The notes beneath the pieces were generated by a model. That model saw only the letters and a list, made by a program, of their open reading frames with translations, was not told the DNA's origin and searched no databases. This document shows positions 11,048-24,473 of a DNA stretch of 64,000 nt, piece by piece; the stretch's first letter is position 1, and each line of letters opens with the position of its first letter. The translations under genes were made by a program, and so were the position numbers. Origin of the DNA: Albula goreensis (lineage: Eukaryota > Chordata > Actinopteri > Albuliformes > Albulidae); the NCBI GenBank assembly GCA_022829145.1, contig CM040761.1, forward strand, positions 2,420,768-2,484,767, written 5' to 3'.

Positions 11048-14000
11048 CTGAGGAAAAGAAGAAATAAAACAGAGTCATGAGGGGAGGAAAGAAATTAATG
11101 TGATATTATCAGGGGTGAGGTCACCCTTCACTTAGGGCCCCAGGAACCAAATTCAGTGGAGAGATCTCACTTCACTAGGGCCCCCAGGAACCAGATTCAG
11201 TGGGGAGGTCACCCTTCACTAGGGCCCCCAGGGAACAGATTGGGTGGGGAGATCACCCTTCACAAGGGCCCCCAGGGCTGAGATTCAGTGGGGAGGTCGC
11301 CCTTCACTAGGGCCCCTAGGGATCAGACTCAGTGGGGAGGTCGCCCTTCACTAGGGGCCCCCAGGGCTCAAATTCGATGGCGAGCTCGCCCTTCACTGGA
11401 GCCCCTCAGGGCTCAGATTCAGTAGTGAGACAGCCATTCACCAGGGTCCACAGGGCTCAGATTCGGTGAGGAGGTCAGCCTTCACCAGGGTCCACAGGTG
11501 CAGCTCTCCTGTCTGCCTGCATTATCCCTCCCGCTGCTTACAGGAGCCTGGCGAGAGTTAAGAGCTCTCCGCTGGAGGATTTATTATGCCTTTTCATTTT
11601 ATTTTCAAGTTATAAAAATGGCACAAACATCTGTTCGAAGACTTTAAAATTGCTCCTGCCAAAACCCTGAGCTGAATTATGATGAGAGAAGCTAATTTAG
11701 GGGACAGTGAAGGATTCTCTCATTTGAATGTGGTGTTGGTGCCATCAATATGCTTGCCCTGTAACAATGTATAACTAATATATCAAACAATGAATGGACA
11801 GGAGGGAAAACCATGGAGAAAATGTGTGTATTTTGCTGGTGGTTGTTCAAACTACTGCTTCAGCTCAAGAGAATTCCCCCAAAAATTTGCAACCGATTCC
11901 GTCAACCCAAGCCAATCATGCCTGCTAACATGCTGCTGCTAATACGCAATTTGACACCTGAAATACATAAAATCCCAAACGACAATAAAGACTGAAAACC
12001 TCTAAGGCTACACCGCACTGACTACTGCTACTGCACCTCGAGAAAAACAAAACCTACGCTACAGCTGAAATGGATTCTGCTGGGGGACCATTGCCACGTT
12101 TTGACACAGACAAACAAACCCCGAAACAAAAGAGAATGCAATCTGCATCAAGTTTTCCATCTGGATCGTTCAAAAACAGTCCCGGCCTGCTGGGAAGTGA
12201 ATTCTTTAAATATCCAACAGCCCTGTGCGTAAGTGTTGTTCTCTTTCTCATGGTCTATAAATAAGGATGTTTTGAAGAGCGCTCGCACTCCCCTTGTCTT
12301 TGATAAAAAAAAAAAAAAAAAAAAAAAAGTGGCTGCCGGCGTCTGGCGGCAAACCCAGGATCGATCACCCTTTGCCCACCTCCAGCCCACCCAGACGATT
12401 TGATTTATCTGTGGTTCAGGCATTTCACAAAACAGCTGGTCAGGAGCTGTGGGTGAAATTCCTTGGCAAGCGATGGACTTTTTTTGCTTTAATTTCTGAT
12501 TGGCTATCTGGCGACAGCAGCCGAGATCTTTTCCCATAAGTGTAGAAGGACCACCCAGACTGTCAGACAGTCTCGCTGAGACTTGGTATGGAGATGGTGG
12601 CAGATGGAGGCCCGAGTGAGGCCAGAGAGATGGGGGTTGGATGGATGGACCCATAGAGGTGGGGTTCAGATGAGGACAGAGTCCAAGCTAGGCCGGAGAG
12701 GTGCGGGTAGGTTGAAGTCCCAGCAAGGACCGGCAACACCCCAATGAGTCTGGCCAGATACATTACTGTCCCAACAATTATTATTACTGAGTAATTATAT
12801 CATTAATATTCAAGTCTCATGTCTCTCATAGTTTCTTACGATATTACTCTCCTTCACTCACAAAATTCAAATGCTGGGCTGGACTGAAAATCTCACTTCA
12901 TAACTCATAATCAAGCCCCCTGAAAGAATAAATTATGAAAAACAGCTGATAAAGCTAAAGATACCTTTGTTAAACCTTGTTTCTGTTGTCCATGCCAGAA
13001 ACTTTTTTTTTTGTTTAATAAACACATTTACTTGGTCATGGGACAGCTGAATTGGAAACACTGGGAGAAAAGGGAGAGAATTTATGAAACGATCTTGTGT
13101 TGCACACTTCGACCTCGCAGCTGCGTGGAGACGAGTAGCCTCACTTTCTGTTCAGCTGCTGGATGCTTTTTGTAATTCCATCTCATGTTATCATGTATAT
13201 TCATCTTTTCCTTGTCCGTCTTTGTTTGCCATTAGCAGGAGGGAAAGAGCAACGTGTAAACATGAGATGCGAACACTGATTAAAAACAGGACCATTAGCA
13301 AGCGGAGGGAGGGAGTGAGTGAGTGCTGGCTAAAGGCCCCAATCTAGCCATTGAACCCCTCCTTCAGTAACCTGCTCTCCAACCCTTGTGTGCAACTCTT
13401 TATAATAAAAATTGACTAGACAACAAACTTCATACATCAAACTCCTCCGAAGCTCACTCCCTTGGTCACAATAAATTGCTTCTGTAAAAAATAAAAAGAA
13501 TACTTAAAATAATGCATACGTCACCACCCCTGAAATTCTTATGCAGTCAAGAGTTGTGGAGTTGCACTGTCCTCCAGGTGCTACTTTAGCTCAAAGTAAT
13601 GTACTAAACCTGACTATTCCTGACATTACCAGCATGTAACAGTTTGTATCATGTCTATATCACCACAAGAGGTGAATAGGCCACAAAGAGAGAGTTCAAT
13701 AAATGTCCACCAAATTCAGCCTGCAGGTTTGTGATCAGCTCGGCTGTTGAAATGCTGAAACTGCTAACATGAGTTTGCCATGAGCTGAAACTTCAGTATA
13801 AACAGTGTAAACCTTTACTTTTAAAATTGCATAACATACCAGTATTACAGTTTTTTGATGAAATTCTACTTGGATTACCTACCCTCCTTATCTTATGCTA
13901 GACCACACCTTACCGGTACAGGTATATCCAACAAATGAGGAATATACATGATGAGCGTTTATCCTTGTGTTTCAGAACTAGGTAATCTGAATGAGAGGGA

Positions 14001-17000
14001 ATCACAGGGCTAAGGTTGGAGGTAAGGCTGACTGAGCGGTTTTGGATGGGGGCAAGGCCACCCTCTGCACTGGCGCCACCACCCCCAGCTCCTCCGACGG
14101 TTTGACCCCATCCCACATACCGATCTGAAGCTGTTGTAGGCCACGTCGTACTCGAGAGCTCCGATGGTAACCTCGGGCAGATAGTTGGCGATGCAGGTGA
14201 GGTCGGCGACTGTCTGTTTGTCTTCAACCCTGCAGAGAGAGAGAGAGCGGTTAGCCGCGATCGCTACAATGCAGAAAGAAGTTCCGCCTAATTAAACTCG
14301 GTCACAAAGAAGTCTTTCGGGGCACTGAGCATCTTCTGAGCCTCACCTGCGCTGATGGCAGAGGCCTGAAGTCAACGAAGGCAAGCATGCCCACACACGA
14401 ACACTCGCACAGCTTCAACTCACAACGGCGGGTCAGCTGAGGCCGACATCACATGTGTGTGTGTGAAGAGTTTTAAAACCCTCATCACCATGCCTGCCAG
14501 TAACTAAAACGGAATAAAAATTCCAGCCCCATCACAAAAACATCGATCAGAAAATTTATGGATAAGGAGTCCAAGCCTTTCAGGCCAAAAAGCTTCTTTA
14601 AAAATACAAGAGTATTCTTCCTCCGTCTGTGACCCAAATAGTTTCAATATGGACAATCTGAGATTGCTCTGCTCTAGCCATTATTCAGTCTGCAAAGTGG
14701 CCCATTAATCTTTAAGACCTCTTTGAACACAGCAACGACTGGACGCACTAGTTATCTAGAGAGGAGAGACGGTCTGCGGTGATTCATTACGATCGTCTTT
14801 GGGATGAGTCCCAGAGCATTGTGGGAGACGGTTTCCCTGACGAGGGTATTCATTGACCTCCCCACCCACGCTTGCTCTGTGGGGTTACTGTCCTCATCCA
14901 ATTTCATCCCAGTCTGAGTGGAGAGCTCACAATGATCTTGCCAATGAAAGCAGACAGACCTGAAAAGACGCATTTGGCATATAACGGCTGAGTAACGTTG
15001 TATTTACATAAGTTTGTCAAACAACTGTTCGCTCCAAGGGTCCACGGAATCTGACAGAAGCAGGTGCAAAGGGGACCGGTCTCCTATCCTACTCCCAAAA
15101 ACAACATTTATAGATTACGAGCTTCAAAGGCAAACACCGCAATATGTAAAGACAGCAGGTTGATTAAGTTCCTCAAGATTGTAAAAGACCCTTCAAGAAG
15201 GGAAACCCACACACATTCAAAGCTCAACTGCAGCCACTGGGGAAACCAATGGATAGAATTATAAAAGGGATTGTGTCAGTTAACCTTGTTGGCGTGCCAC
15301 AAAGTGGGATCATTGGTTTTACATATAACTATTTTAACAATTTCATGAGTAAAAACACAAAATAACAGTTAATATGCTGTCTGTGAACTAAAACAGCCTC
15401 TTAAATACTCCCTCTAGGTATGTTTACCAGTTATCCAGCTAACTTGGTAAGCCAGCATGGTGTGTCCTGCTGAAAGAGGTGAACCCACAGTGAGAACACA
15501 GTGACAGTAATGAGCCATGAGCCCACAGACTGGTGTTCTGTGGGTGGCCAGTAGATACTCACAGCATTCGAAGGTGGTGGAAGGTGACGTCATCTTGCAC
15601 AGGCCACGGTCCCTTTTCAAACTTCAGGAACTCAATGTCCTCCACCACCTGGGGAGGCACATAGTATGAGTGACTGAGAAACACTTCCCGTGCTCATCTA
15701 TCCCCCAACACGATTATATCCTCTCATATAAAACTCAAACACAGCCACGTACGTGTCTAAGGGAGGCTCCTTTCATTCTGAGCGGACTTGCTACAACCTG
15801 CAAACCGCTAAGGTGTCTGGCCATTGGTATGGAGGTTTTTGGTGCAGGGATTATGTGGCCAACTGAAAGTTGGTGGTTTTTCATGGTAATACCTCTCAGC
15901 CCATTCGTCATGTGTGAATGTGCAGGTGGGGATAAGTTACACCCCAAATCAGCTGTTAGGGACCCCAGGCTCCATCCCTCCTGCCCTTAGCTTAAATAGC
16001 ACCTTAACAGCCTGTTTATAATGATTTACCACAACAGTGAAACTAATTCATGATTAAAACAGTTAAAAGTAGCTCCAGGGCCTTAGATAACATCTTAAAA
16101 CGCTCGTGAGTATATTCCAGCTCAAAAGCTGTTGAGAATGGAAGCCTTGATGAGACAAAATTAGCTCTTTCCAGATAAACTACTCTGGCAGAAGTGCAAA
16201 AACCACTCTGTGCTGCTGCGAAAAGACTCTCACTTGAAAAAACGCAGTAAAATTGGATGGGATTGGGGAGTAAAATTACTCAGACTTGTAAAAAAAGGAT
16301 CTAAAATAAAGTCTTTGAAGTCTACAGCAGTGAGCTGGAGCAAGGAACCCATTCATCAAATTTCACAGCCACAGGTACGCTCCTAGTCAATAATCCTTAT
16401 AAGGGCTGCCTTACAAAAGTGTCGGCCTTTCAGTCTACCACTGCCTAATAACGATCCTCACTATGTGCTTCCCTCTCACAGGCCTTACACACTCAATCAA
16501 CTTTTGCATATGGTCTGTCCGCATCCCAGTATGATTGAAAAGGGACGTTTCCTGTAAACAATGTGGCTCAAGGATATTTGGCAGAAAACAATCGAATCGT
16601 TACATCGAAGTATCAAATCGTTAAAGGCCATGTGAAAGGTTAGTTCCCCGTTATATGCAAATGCCAACTGAGACAGGGATACGAGTGACAAAGGAAGAGA
16701 TTCTGTGAGTTAAAACTGTCCTTTTCAGAATGGCCACTTCCGACTGTCGCCATGAAATATTGCAGCACGACATTTCGTTTGCTGGGTGACAAGATGACGT
16801 GGAGTAAGTAAACCGAGTGAGCACAGCCATGTAGTCGCAATATTCTGCGGTTTCCTTTGGGCGACTCACCCTCTCGATGTCCTGAGCTTGGACTGCGTCG
16901 TAGGACAGCACCTCTGAATTTTCGCTGGGAAAGAAAACAGACGGCTTACACTGAGAGAAGACACCAATGCGGAGTCCTAAGAACAATTAAATGAACAACC

Positions 17001-20000
17001 ATTCAACTACCAGAATCATAAAATCCACATGGAGTCTCGGGAGAAAAAAAACTATATAAGTACTGAGGAAAAAAAGCCCTTAAATGAGGACAGAACCTCT
17101 TTCCATGACGGTCCAGTTCAAATGAGCTAAATATTGTTAAAAACATTCCAAAGGGAAGGGAGAAGAACACTCCCAGTTTCAGATTTTCATTAAAGCATTT
17201 TCCCAGGGTCGGATTCACTGCTTCTCCAGGTGGACTCTGTTCTGTGGTATAATTGCACATTCCACGGCCTGGCTTGGCTCGGGAATCAACCAGCCCAATC
17301 GGGACAGGAGTTTGTTATTGCAGACTCGAAATGATGGAGGTTTTTTCATAGCTGAAACCTCAAAAGCTCATTGCAAACTTTATGACGACATTATGGGGCG
17401 CCTCTAGAGCTGCATTCAAACATAGAAAATCTTGGTAAATCGACCAAACACATTTTACCCAAATTTCTCAATTGGTCGGAATTTTAAAGGAATTTCTTTC
17501 TACAAAATACATTATTTATTTGAACAGCTTATTATCCATAATTCACTCATCTTGTTCTGTTCAAAGTAATGAACAAGGATTTCCCTACAACCTACATAAT
17601 TATCATAACAGTACAAAGATCTTATATTAGATATGATCTTGGACTGGAGGGAAATAGACTAAGAGGAAAAATAACCATGCTGTTCATTCACTGCTCATTT
17701 ATGTTTAATACAAACAATGCTGAACACACATTTCTAATTTAATTGGCCTGAAGGGTATAATATCCTACAAGTAGCTTGTGCAGGACAGGATTGAAAATCC
17801 TATATTTTTTTATATGGTTATCAAAATTGAGTCCATGCCATGAAAGACCATTTCATATTTTTAATGACTTGCTTGGGTCATATAATATTGTAAAAAAAAT
17901 GACGGGTCAACTGAAAATATCTTGGCCAACCAAGAACATAGTGACCAAATGATTGACTGGTCGACAAATTCAGGTGAGATCTAGGAGCTCCTCAGTCTTT
18001 ACCAGGGGAATGAGGATCAGTAGACAGGAACAGCTACACTGCCACACCCCCCAAACCCTTATTCTACTGACCTGATGGACGGCAGGAAGACCTTCTTGTA
18101 GGCATCCTCAATGTTCTTCAAATAGGCCAACGGGACATTCTGAAGGTAGGCCTAGAATAGAACAGCATTACACTTACACACATTACACTATTACGCTACT
18201 GCTACTATTACTGTAGCACACAGTACATAGAAGCAGGAATGCAAATGCATGTGAACACTCACATGCAAAGAACAATGAACACAAATCGTAAAAAAACTAG
18301 TGTTTTTTTGTTTTTTTTTTTTAAACTGTCCTAATATTCAGAAAAACAGACGACCCTCTGAAGAGCCGTCTGTCCTCAATCCTCTTCTGTGATTGGATAA
18401 CAAGGGAATACAAACGCTGCACACAAGAGCAGCTTCTGTTCCGCAGCACAGAGCAAGTTCAAAGGGACGTCGTGGGCCTGATTCTAACTCCCCGTGGGCA
18501 GGAGAAATGGTCTCTCACACCTGTCATGTATAAAGGTGTTTCAGCTTTGGAGTAGAACATGGCCTCTGTTTTCACAGCTCTTATTAGGAGCTCATTCTGA
18601 CGGCTCCTCACACATTCAGGCACAACACTTCAGGCAAATTCACTTTCTGAAATTATGCCAAAATGTGATGCATCACGTCATGCGCAAAATAGCTTTTAAG
18701 ATGATTTTTCACTGCCCAGCTCCTAACATTGTTATGTTAGACGATCATAACACACCAAAGGGTCATTCCCTGCCAAAACATCCAGGTGCATATAGTTGAT
18801 GTCTTCACGTGTTAACATTTTTTAGAGAGTACTAAAAATATACCCTATAAAACACCTTCCAAATTTCAGCTCGATCCAACCACATTTCAAAGATACGGTC
18901 CCTTGCCACGGGCCCTTTTTCACACTACGCTAAACCTCCTTAGCCTTCGACATCTTAGGCAGTTAAGAACAGTGAGTATGCATCTTTATTTTCCCACAGA
19001 AAAGCAACCTCATCTACGCTTTTGAAGGCACAACAGAGTATAACTCATCTGAAGTTTTGTTAGGTTAAGCAAAGAAAATTTTGTTATTAAATGTTAGCAT
19101 TTGTTAAAGATTACCTCAGAGGGCAGGTGGTCTGGAAAGAGCAGAATCAGGGCAGAGACTGAGAAAGCTTTGTTAGGTTGGGGCCCCCCCCCGATCCCAC
19201 AAACTCAAAGCACATGTGTCAGCACTGATGGAGCCATGGGTAGGGTGTGCTTCTTTGATTCAATGTTTACTTTTTCACACCGCAGAAAACCAAGCACTGA
19301 AGGCAGCACTGCCTCTTCCATGAACCAGGGCACACAAGGTGTGAAACAAGTACGCAAGTAGTGAGTGAATAGGTAGATAAATAAGTAAGTAAATGAATAA
19401 ATAGGTTTGTGCTACACTTCCAGAGCCGTACCATGGGAAAGGTGCAGGCTCTGGAACGTCCTGGATCAAAACAAAACTAAAAAAAAAGGCTGGAAAAAAT
19501 TATAAGAAGCTGAGATCATTAAGAGAATGGTGGGAGCATAGGGTCCACCTTTAGCTGAAACTTGGGGAAAAGATACAATGAAGTAACAGCCTGGAGCCAC
19601 AGCAGACTTCAACATTAGGCTAATAAATCAATCTCAAATTAGAACACAGCGCGGCCATACCAAATGCTGAAGCTCAGATGGAACAGTGGGCACATATCGG
19701 TCTTCTACCTCCCTCCGAGAACCCTAGCCAATATCCCCTCCTGATGAGGCACAGAGAGCAGCGAGGGTGATTAGTCTCCACAAACATCCACTAGAGTGAT
19801 TGTCCCAGAGGCCTACCGTGCAACTCTGCTGGAGCCACAACAGTCAGCCAAGGCTGGCGAAAAAGCCATGAGCATCTGGTGGGTACCAGTGCGCATACGC
19901 GCACACACACACAAACTAACACACCTACACACAAGCCCCTGCATCCACGCTAACATCTGTCACCAATTTCGGATACATGCTGGCCAGCTCTTGGAGGTCA

Positions 20001-21685
20001 GGTAGGAATTCGGCACGGCTGATAGAAAAGGAGAGCGGGTTGTTTTTTTGAGAGCTTTCCTGAGTGACGCACCGCTGTTTATCGGTGGATTTCTCAGGCC
20101 CAAACTGGGTAAACAGAGCTGAGAAGACCCAGTGAAGTTAAAGAATTAAACGGTCCGGATGCAAGGGCAAGAGCACACACTCACGTACCGATTTCTTCTC
20201 CAAAAAAATAAGGAGTTATTACTTGTTAGTGTTGGATGTCAATGCACATGCTTTGTGAGATGCATTTTGGAAACAAAATGCAGTTTCTATGTGAATCCCT
20301 TTCACAGGGAGACAAAAAAAGACAGAATCGCGGTGGTACTGGCCTGTAGGTCACATTCTCTGTGAAATACGTCCCAGACTATTGAACATACCTAACAGTG
20401 GGTGTTAGAGTTACTGCAGATGATACATTGACCGAAACCACAAAACCTTTTTTGAAGTTTTAGAGTGAATTTTGAATTTAATATATACCAGAGTGAGATT
20501 GAGGACGTCAACACTAGCAGTGTAAATTGACAGAAGAGGCCGGAAATCTATTCTGCAAGTGAGAGAAAGGATCTTTGTTTCAATCTCCAGAGATCTCCTA
20601 ACAGAGATCGTTTGTCCAGCGTTTGCACCACAGGGATGAGAATTCAGTTCTTTCTAAATAATGCATTCCCCATCGCGCAGCTCAAAGAACCGCGGTTTAT
20701 CTCACCTTCCCCATCTGCTTCAGCTTCTTCTGTACCTCTTCAGCTGGCAAGTCCACATAGATGACCAGGTGAGGGGGTAGGAACTCACAGATACTGATGT
20801 TTTTGATTTCGTTATAGTGTTCTACACCTAAAGGATGGAAAGGAAAGCGTCAATCTCTCTCTGCTAGCGGTAAAGTATATAATCCTCTATATGTCATAGA
20901 TATAGGGAAACTTATCTCAGATATTTTACTCCGACCTAAAAAGGTTGGCAGGTGTTTTAAATGGCCTAACCCATGTTCAATAACCCGTGTCCTCAAGTCA
21001 GGAGCAGGGTTAATACACTTGCTTAGCAATGACAAATGTTCAGATTAGTGATCACGTTGAAAGAAGCTGCAGGCAATTTAAACAATTTGTCAGGCAAGCA
21101 CCAAGCCTGTACCACCATTTCTGTTCAAGTGCATATTGAGTTTATGCTTAAAAAAACCGTCATAAGAATGCCCTTGCTAGTTTCTGTTCTATATTAATGA
21201 CATAATTTAATTTAACTTTTTTTAAACACTGCGTTAACAATAAAAAAGTGAATTATGCGATATGAATGGATTACTGTGCACAGTGATTGCATGCCTAGAC
21301 ACAGATTAATAAATTACAGTGACGGTTCATTACACAGCCCCAAATCGAATTACCTGCATGAAGTCATGTTTTTCATAAAGACGGCATTTATATACTGTAT
21401 ATTTTTTTGAAAGTAACACAACCTGAACGATCTCATTTGTACTTAAAAGGCACCGAAGAACAACTTTTTTTTTAAAATTCTGGACCACAAAAAAACAAAC
21501 AAACACAGAGGCAGGGCTGGTCATGTGGATTGACCTTATTGAAAGCTCTGTATGTTATGACATTAGTAATGACATTAATGACCACTATTGCACGTTTATT
21601 TCTGATTGTAATTTATGTCAATTGTTAAGCCTATTTAATTTTATTCACCAGCTAATTCACCTCCACAACTACAACCCCTCACTTA

Positions 21686-21742
<57 letters not shown>

Positions 21743-21755
21743 CCTATGCAGTTAC

Positions 21756-21804
<49 letters not shown>

Positions 21805-21927
21805 TCACACACATACACACACCTATGCAGCTACAACCCCTCACTCTCTCTGTCACGCACACACACACCTATGCAGTCACAACCCCTCACTCACTCACAT
21901 ACACATACCTGCACAGCTACAACCACC

Positions 21928-21966
<39 letters not shown>

Positions 21967-24473
21967 CCTATGCAGCTACAGACCCTCTCTCACAGTTCCC
22001 CATAGCTCCACCCATAGGCTCCTGTCTCATATAGGCTCCTTTCTCACATTGCTTCCTGATGTAGCTCTGTTTGAACATCGCATCCAGGAAGACCATATCA
22101 CTGTATGGGGATCGCTCCAGGACTACTCCTTGACCTGTACGAATACAAGAGTGATTATTTCAGTCTGAGAAGAATGCAAATCTTTGTTCATTGTATCAAT
22201 ACTTTTTTGTAGCTGTTAAGGTATTTATTTGTTACAGAAAACATTTTTGGATTTACACATGGAATCCAATCAGATTGCAACATCTAACTGCACTGATGTC
22301 ATCGCTATAGACATATGAACAAACATGCATGGAGCTACATACTAAATCACTACTCAATCATTTCTACCGCGTAACTGTTAAACCATACGCACTGAGCCAC
22401 TGCTAAACCATACATACTGTATTGCTGTTAAACCATATGTTAAACTGCTGTCAGAGAAAAAACAGGTGCTTGGGTTTAAAGCCACTGTCACAACATGTCT
22501 TCAGTTTGCCAGAAACATATCATGGTGCAAAAGAGGCAGAATGCCGCTTTAATACAAAAAAAAAAAAATCACACCACCTTCCCTAGGATCATTGATATAA
22601 TTACCCAAAGCTAACTTTAAAGAACATTTAGACAGAATATTTAAATAATGTAAAAATAAAGTTTTCCATACAGTGTGCTCGCTCTCTGACCACTTGTCTT
22701 GTGTTCATAGTAACAGCTTCGTGAGTGCTTTTGTGCGTGATGTACTGCTGCTTCCCTACCTGTGGAAAGCAGATGTTCGAGGGCATCCGAGTACTGTATG
22801 AGCCGGATGAGGTACATCCTGGACTGCAGACGGTAAGCGTTTCCATCTTGTGCCTTGGGGTCAGTGTAGAACTTCTCCAGGCTGCAGTCCCCAGTAAAGC
22901 GCGAGTCCTGCAGTTCTGTTTCTCCTTTCACTCTTTCCAGGTAATGAATGTCGGGCTCAGGCATATACAACATTCCTAGTATTAAAAACAAAAAAAAACA
23001 TAAAACTTCAATTATTTTTGGCGCAAACTGATAGGACCTACAGGACATGAAATGGGAATGTTCTTGTAATTAACAGATACAATCTGTCATGTATTTAGTA
23101 GTTTTGGAATGGTTCAAGCCATCTCTTAAACACCAGGTTGAAAACAGCTGGTTTATCACTGAAAGGTAAATTACTGGAGGCTTAGATAAGCTTCACATAT
23201 GACCCAATGAGGCTCAATCTTACTGCTGTAGTACGACTTATTACACACAAAAACATGTATGATAGGCTTTACCCAGCTTGTCCGCCAGTTTTTGAGCTAG
23301 TGCCCCTTTTCCTGAAGCTAAATTCCCATCGATGGTAATGATCTTGCTGTTCTCCTTGAACCGTGGGCTGGTTCTCTCGCCCAGCGCGTATGCCCACCAA
23401 CCATACCGCAGGTTCCTGGGGGTACCAGAGTGGATCCTTGCCTGGAAGATGGCCAAAATATACTGCCAGTTAGCATGTTCTATTACATATACTTCCATTA
23501 GCTAATATACTGACAGGAGTCTGATACAGGACTGTCTTGCCATTGAATGATATCTTTATCAAAGCTTGTATTAGCATGTCTTGTATTTGTAAGTAGGGTT
23601 GACCTATGTGATAAAAGTATGTGAGATGATAGTTATACGGGCATATCACGGGTCTACGTATCAATGAGCCACTATGTTTTAATGAGTTTCTAATTGGTGA
23701 TTACAAACTTATACCGTGTCGTACGAGTATGACAAGCGTCTGATCAACATGAAACGTTTTTCAATTTTTAGGCTATCCCGTCACTGTTTCAGATCCTATT
23801 CTGAAAGTAAGAAAGCACAATTTGTCACCCTGTTGAAGGCAGCCAAACGATTATCTTATAGGATATGATCTGGAGAAATGCCACTACTTGTCACATTGAC
23901 TAGTGTTAAAATCCATTAGCTCTTTCACCGCATGTGTCAAAGTATAATTTTACAACTCTTCCTGTAAATTACTAACTGCAACACTGATCGCCTTGTCACC
24001 AATTACAACCAACTGGCATCCACAGCTAGCGGTGCCAACTATACTCCAGATTAGCAAGGTAAAACTACATTGTTTGACATTTAACCGATTCTAAACCACT
24101 ATGTCAGCCAATGCGGTGCGTGCGGATACCCAGGTATACAGTTATTTATCCTGACGTTACCAATCTGGCATTTCGAATTTTGAACTAAGGACACCTTACT
24201 GAAATGCAAGTGCTTCTGCTTTGGTAGCCAAAAAGAGAATAAAATGCTCGCAATCTCCATAAAATTGACTGTCAACAGGGCTGCTAGCCGACCTCTGCTA
24301 ACCTACTTAGCGAGTTGTTTTGACGTCCTTGTACATGATCCCTTGCGTGAATCGAATTGACCAAGAATATAATCAAGGGTTTGCACATAAAGTTTTACCG
24401 TCTGTACAGTAGATCCTATTTTGAAGGCGGCTGCATCCGGGCGGATGAACAAACGAATAACCCGTAAAGCCAT
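10985..24473 (-). CDS. ndufa10: NADH dehydrogenase 1 alpha subcomplex subunit 10 (complex I 42-kDa subunit), whole gene
   Basis: NDUFA10 is an accessory subunit of mitochondrial respiratory complex I; in the family it sits on the matrix side and has a deoxyribonucleoside-kinase fold. Ten coding exons on the minus strand join in phase: 24399-24473, 23273-23441, 22760-22975, 22048-22134, 20706-20827, 18072-18151, 16870-16924, 15563-15648, 14121-14229, 10985-11047. Total 1062 nt, 353 residues plus stop, against 355 in human. All introns are GT..AG. Residues 1-20 are basic and hydrophobic without acids until Asp13, fitting a mitochondrial presequence. A P-loop (GNLASGKG, 64-71) and the kinase-family ERS motif (160-162) are present. 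An in-frame TAG lies 27 nt upstream of the ATG, fixing the start. Nothing suggests a broken gene. The next gene, ahr2, is divergent. Confidence 0.95.
11112..11499. repeat. Minisatellite, about 44-bp unit, in ndufa10 intron 9
   Basis: Roughly nine imperfect head-to-tail copies, each with a GGTCACCCTTCACTAGGGCC core, then CCCAGG, then CAGATTCAGTGGGGA. Copies diverge by several substitutions and small indels, most strongly at the right end. It begins about 65 bases inside intron 9 from the terminal exon acceptor. Confidence 0.85.
12305..12328 (+). repeat. Poly-A run in ndufa10 intron 9
   Basis: Twenty-four A residues. No adjacent retroposon body was recognised, so a retroposition origin is not established. 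Confidence 0.85.
14121..14229 (-). CDS. ndufa10: ndufa10 coding exon 9
   Basis: Completes Leu297 and codes [20 protein letters not shown] then [16 protein letters not shown] (298-333). The LPEVTIGA motif is family-specific. Donor GTATGT. Confidence 0.92.
15563..15648 (-). CDS. ndufa10: ndufa10 coding exon 8
   Basis: Codes [20 protein letters not shown] then VTFHHLRM, residues 269-296 plus two bases of Leu297. VVEDIExLKFxKGPW is strongly diagnostic of NDUFA10. Confidence 0.93.
16870..16924 (-). CDS. ndufa10: ndufa10 coding exon 7
   Basis: A short 55-nt exon coding [18 protein letters not shown] (251-268) after completing Ser250. It lines up with the family segment around EVLxYxAxEAQD. Acceptor ..TCCCAG, donor GTGAGT. 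Confidence 0.9.
18072..18151 (-). CDS. ndufa10: ndufa10 coding exon 6
   Basis: Codes [20 protein letters not shown] then VFLPSI, residues 224-249 plus two bases of Ser250. The IEDAYKKxFLP block is diagnostic. Donor GTCAGT. Confidence 0.92.
20706..20827 (-). CDS. ndufa10: ndufa10 coding exon 5
   Basis: Codes [20 protein letters not shown] and [21 protein letters not shown], residues 183-223. It matches the family segment for the kinase-fold strand with PPHLVIYxDxP. Leaves in phase 0 at GTGAGA. Confidence 0.92.
21660..21995. repeat. Compound CA/CT microsatellite with larger repeat unit, ndufa10 intron 4
   Basis: Tracts of (CA)n at about 21692-21741 and 21931-21964 and (CT)n at about 21760-21792 are joined by repeated copies of CTATGCAGCTACAACCCCTC-like sequence (about five copies). 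The long frames here with Thr-His or Ser-Leu runs are products of the dinucleotide repeats. The block starts about 50 bases from the exon 4 donor. Confidence 0.9.
22048..22134 (-). CDS. ndufa10: ndufa10 coding exon 4
   Basis: Codes [20 protein letters not shown] and then KQSYIRKQ, ending with the first base of a Cys codon. It carries the ERS motif of the kinase fold. The donor GTGAGA lies about 50 bases from a CA/CT-rich repeat block in the following intron. Confidence 0.92.
22760..22975 (-). CDS. ndufa10: ndufa10 coding exon 3
   Basis: Codes residues 82-154, including [20 protein letters not shown] and [20 protein letters not shown], highly typical of NDUFA10. Enters and leaves in phase 1. 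The donor is GTAGGG. Confidence 0.93.
23273..23441 (-). CDS. ndufa10: ndufa10 coding exon 2
   Basis: Codes residues 26-81 plus one base. It contains [12 protein letters not shown], matching the start of the mature protein in the family, and the P-loop GNLASGKG that holds phosphate in active deoxynucleoside kinases. Acceptor ..TTCCAG, donor GTAAAG. Confidence 0.93.
24399..24473 (-). CDS. ndufa10: ndufa10 coding exon 1
   Basis: Codes residues 1-25, beginning [17 protein letters not shown], an Arg-rich presequence. The ATG is at 24473 with an in-frame TAG upstream (24498-24500). It ends in phase 0 at a GTAAAA donor. The Kozak context is weak (C at -3). Confidence 0.88.

Noticed and set aside
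12148..12654. 168-codon minus-strand frame
   Set aside because: Runs through a poly-A tract (read as poly-Phe), lies in ndufa10 intron 9 and resembles no family.
21523..22168. Frames of 160 and 140 codons rich in Thr-His and Ser-Leu
   Set aside because: Translations of CA and CT dinucleotide repeats; they also overlap ndufa10 exon 4 on the opposite strand.
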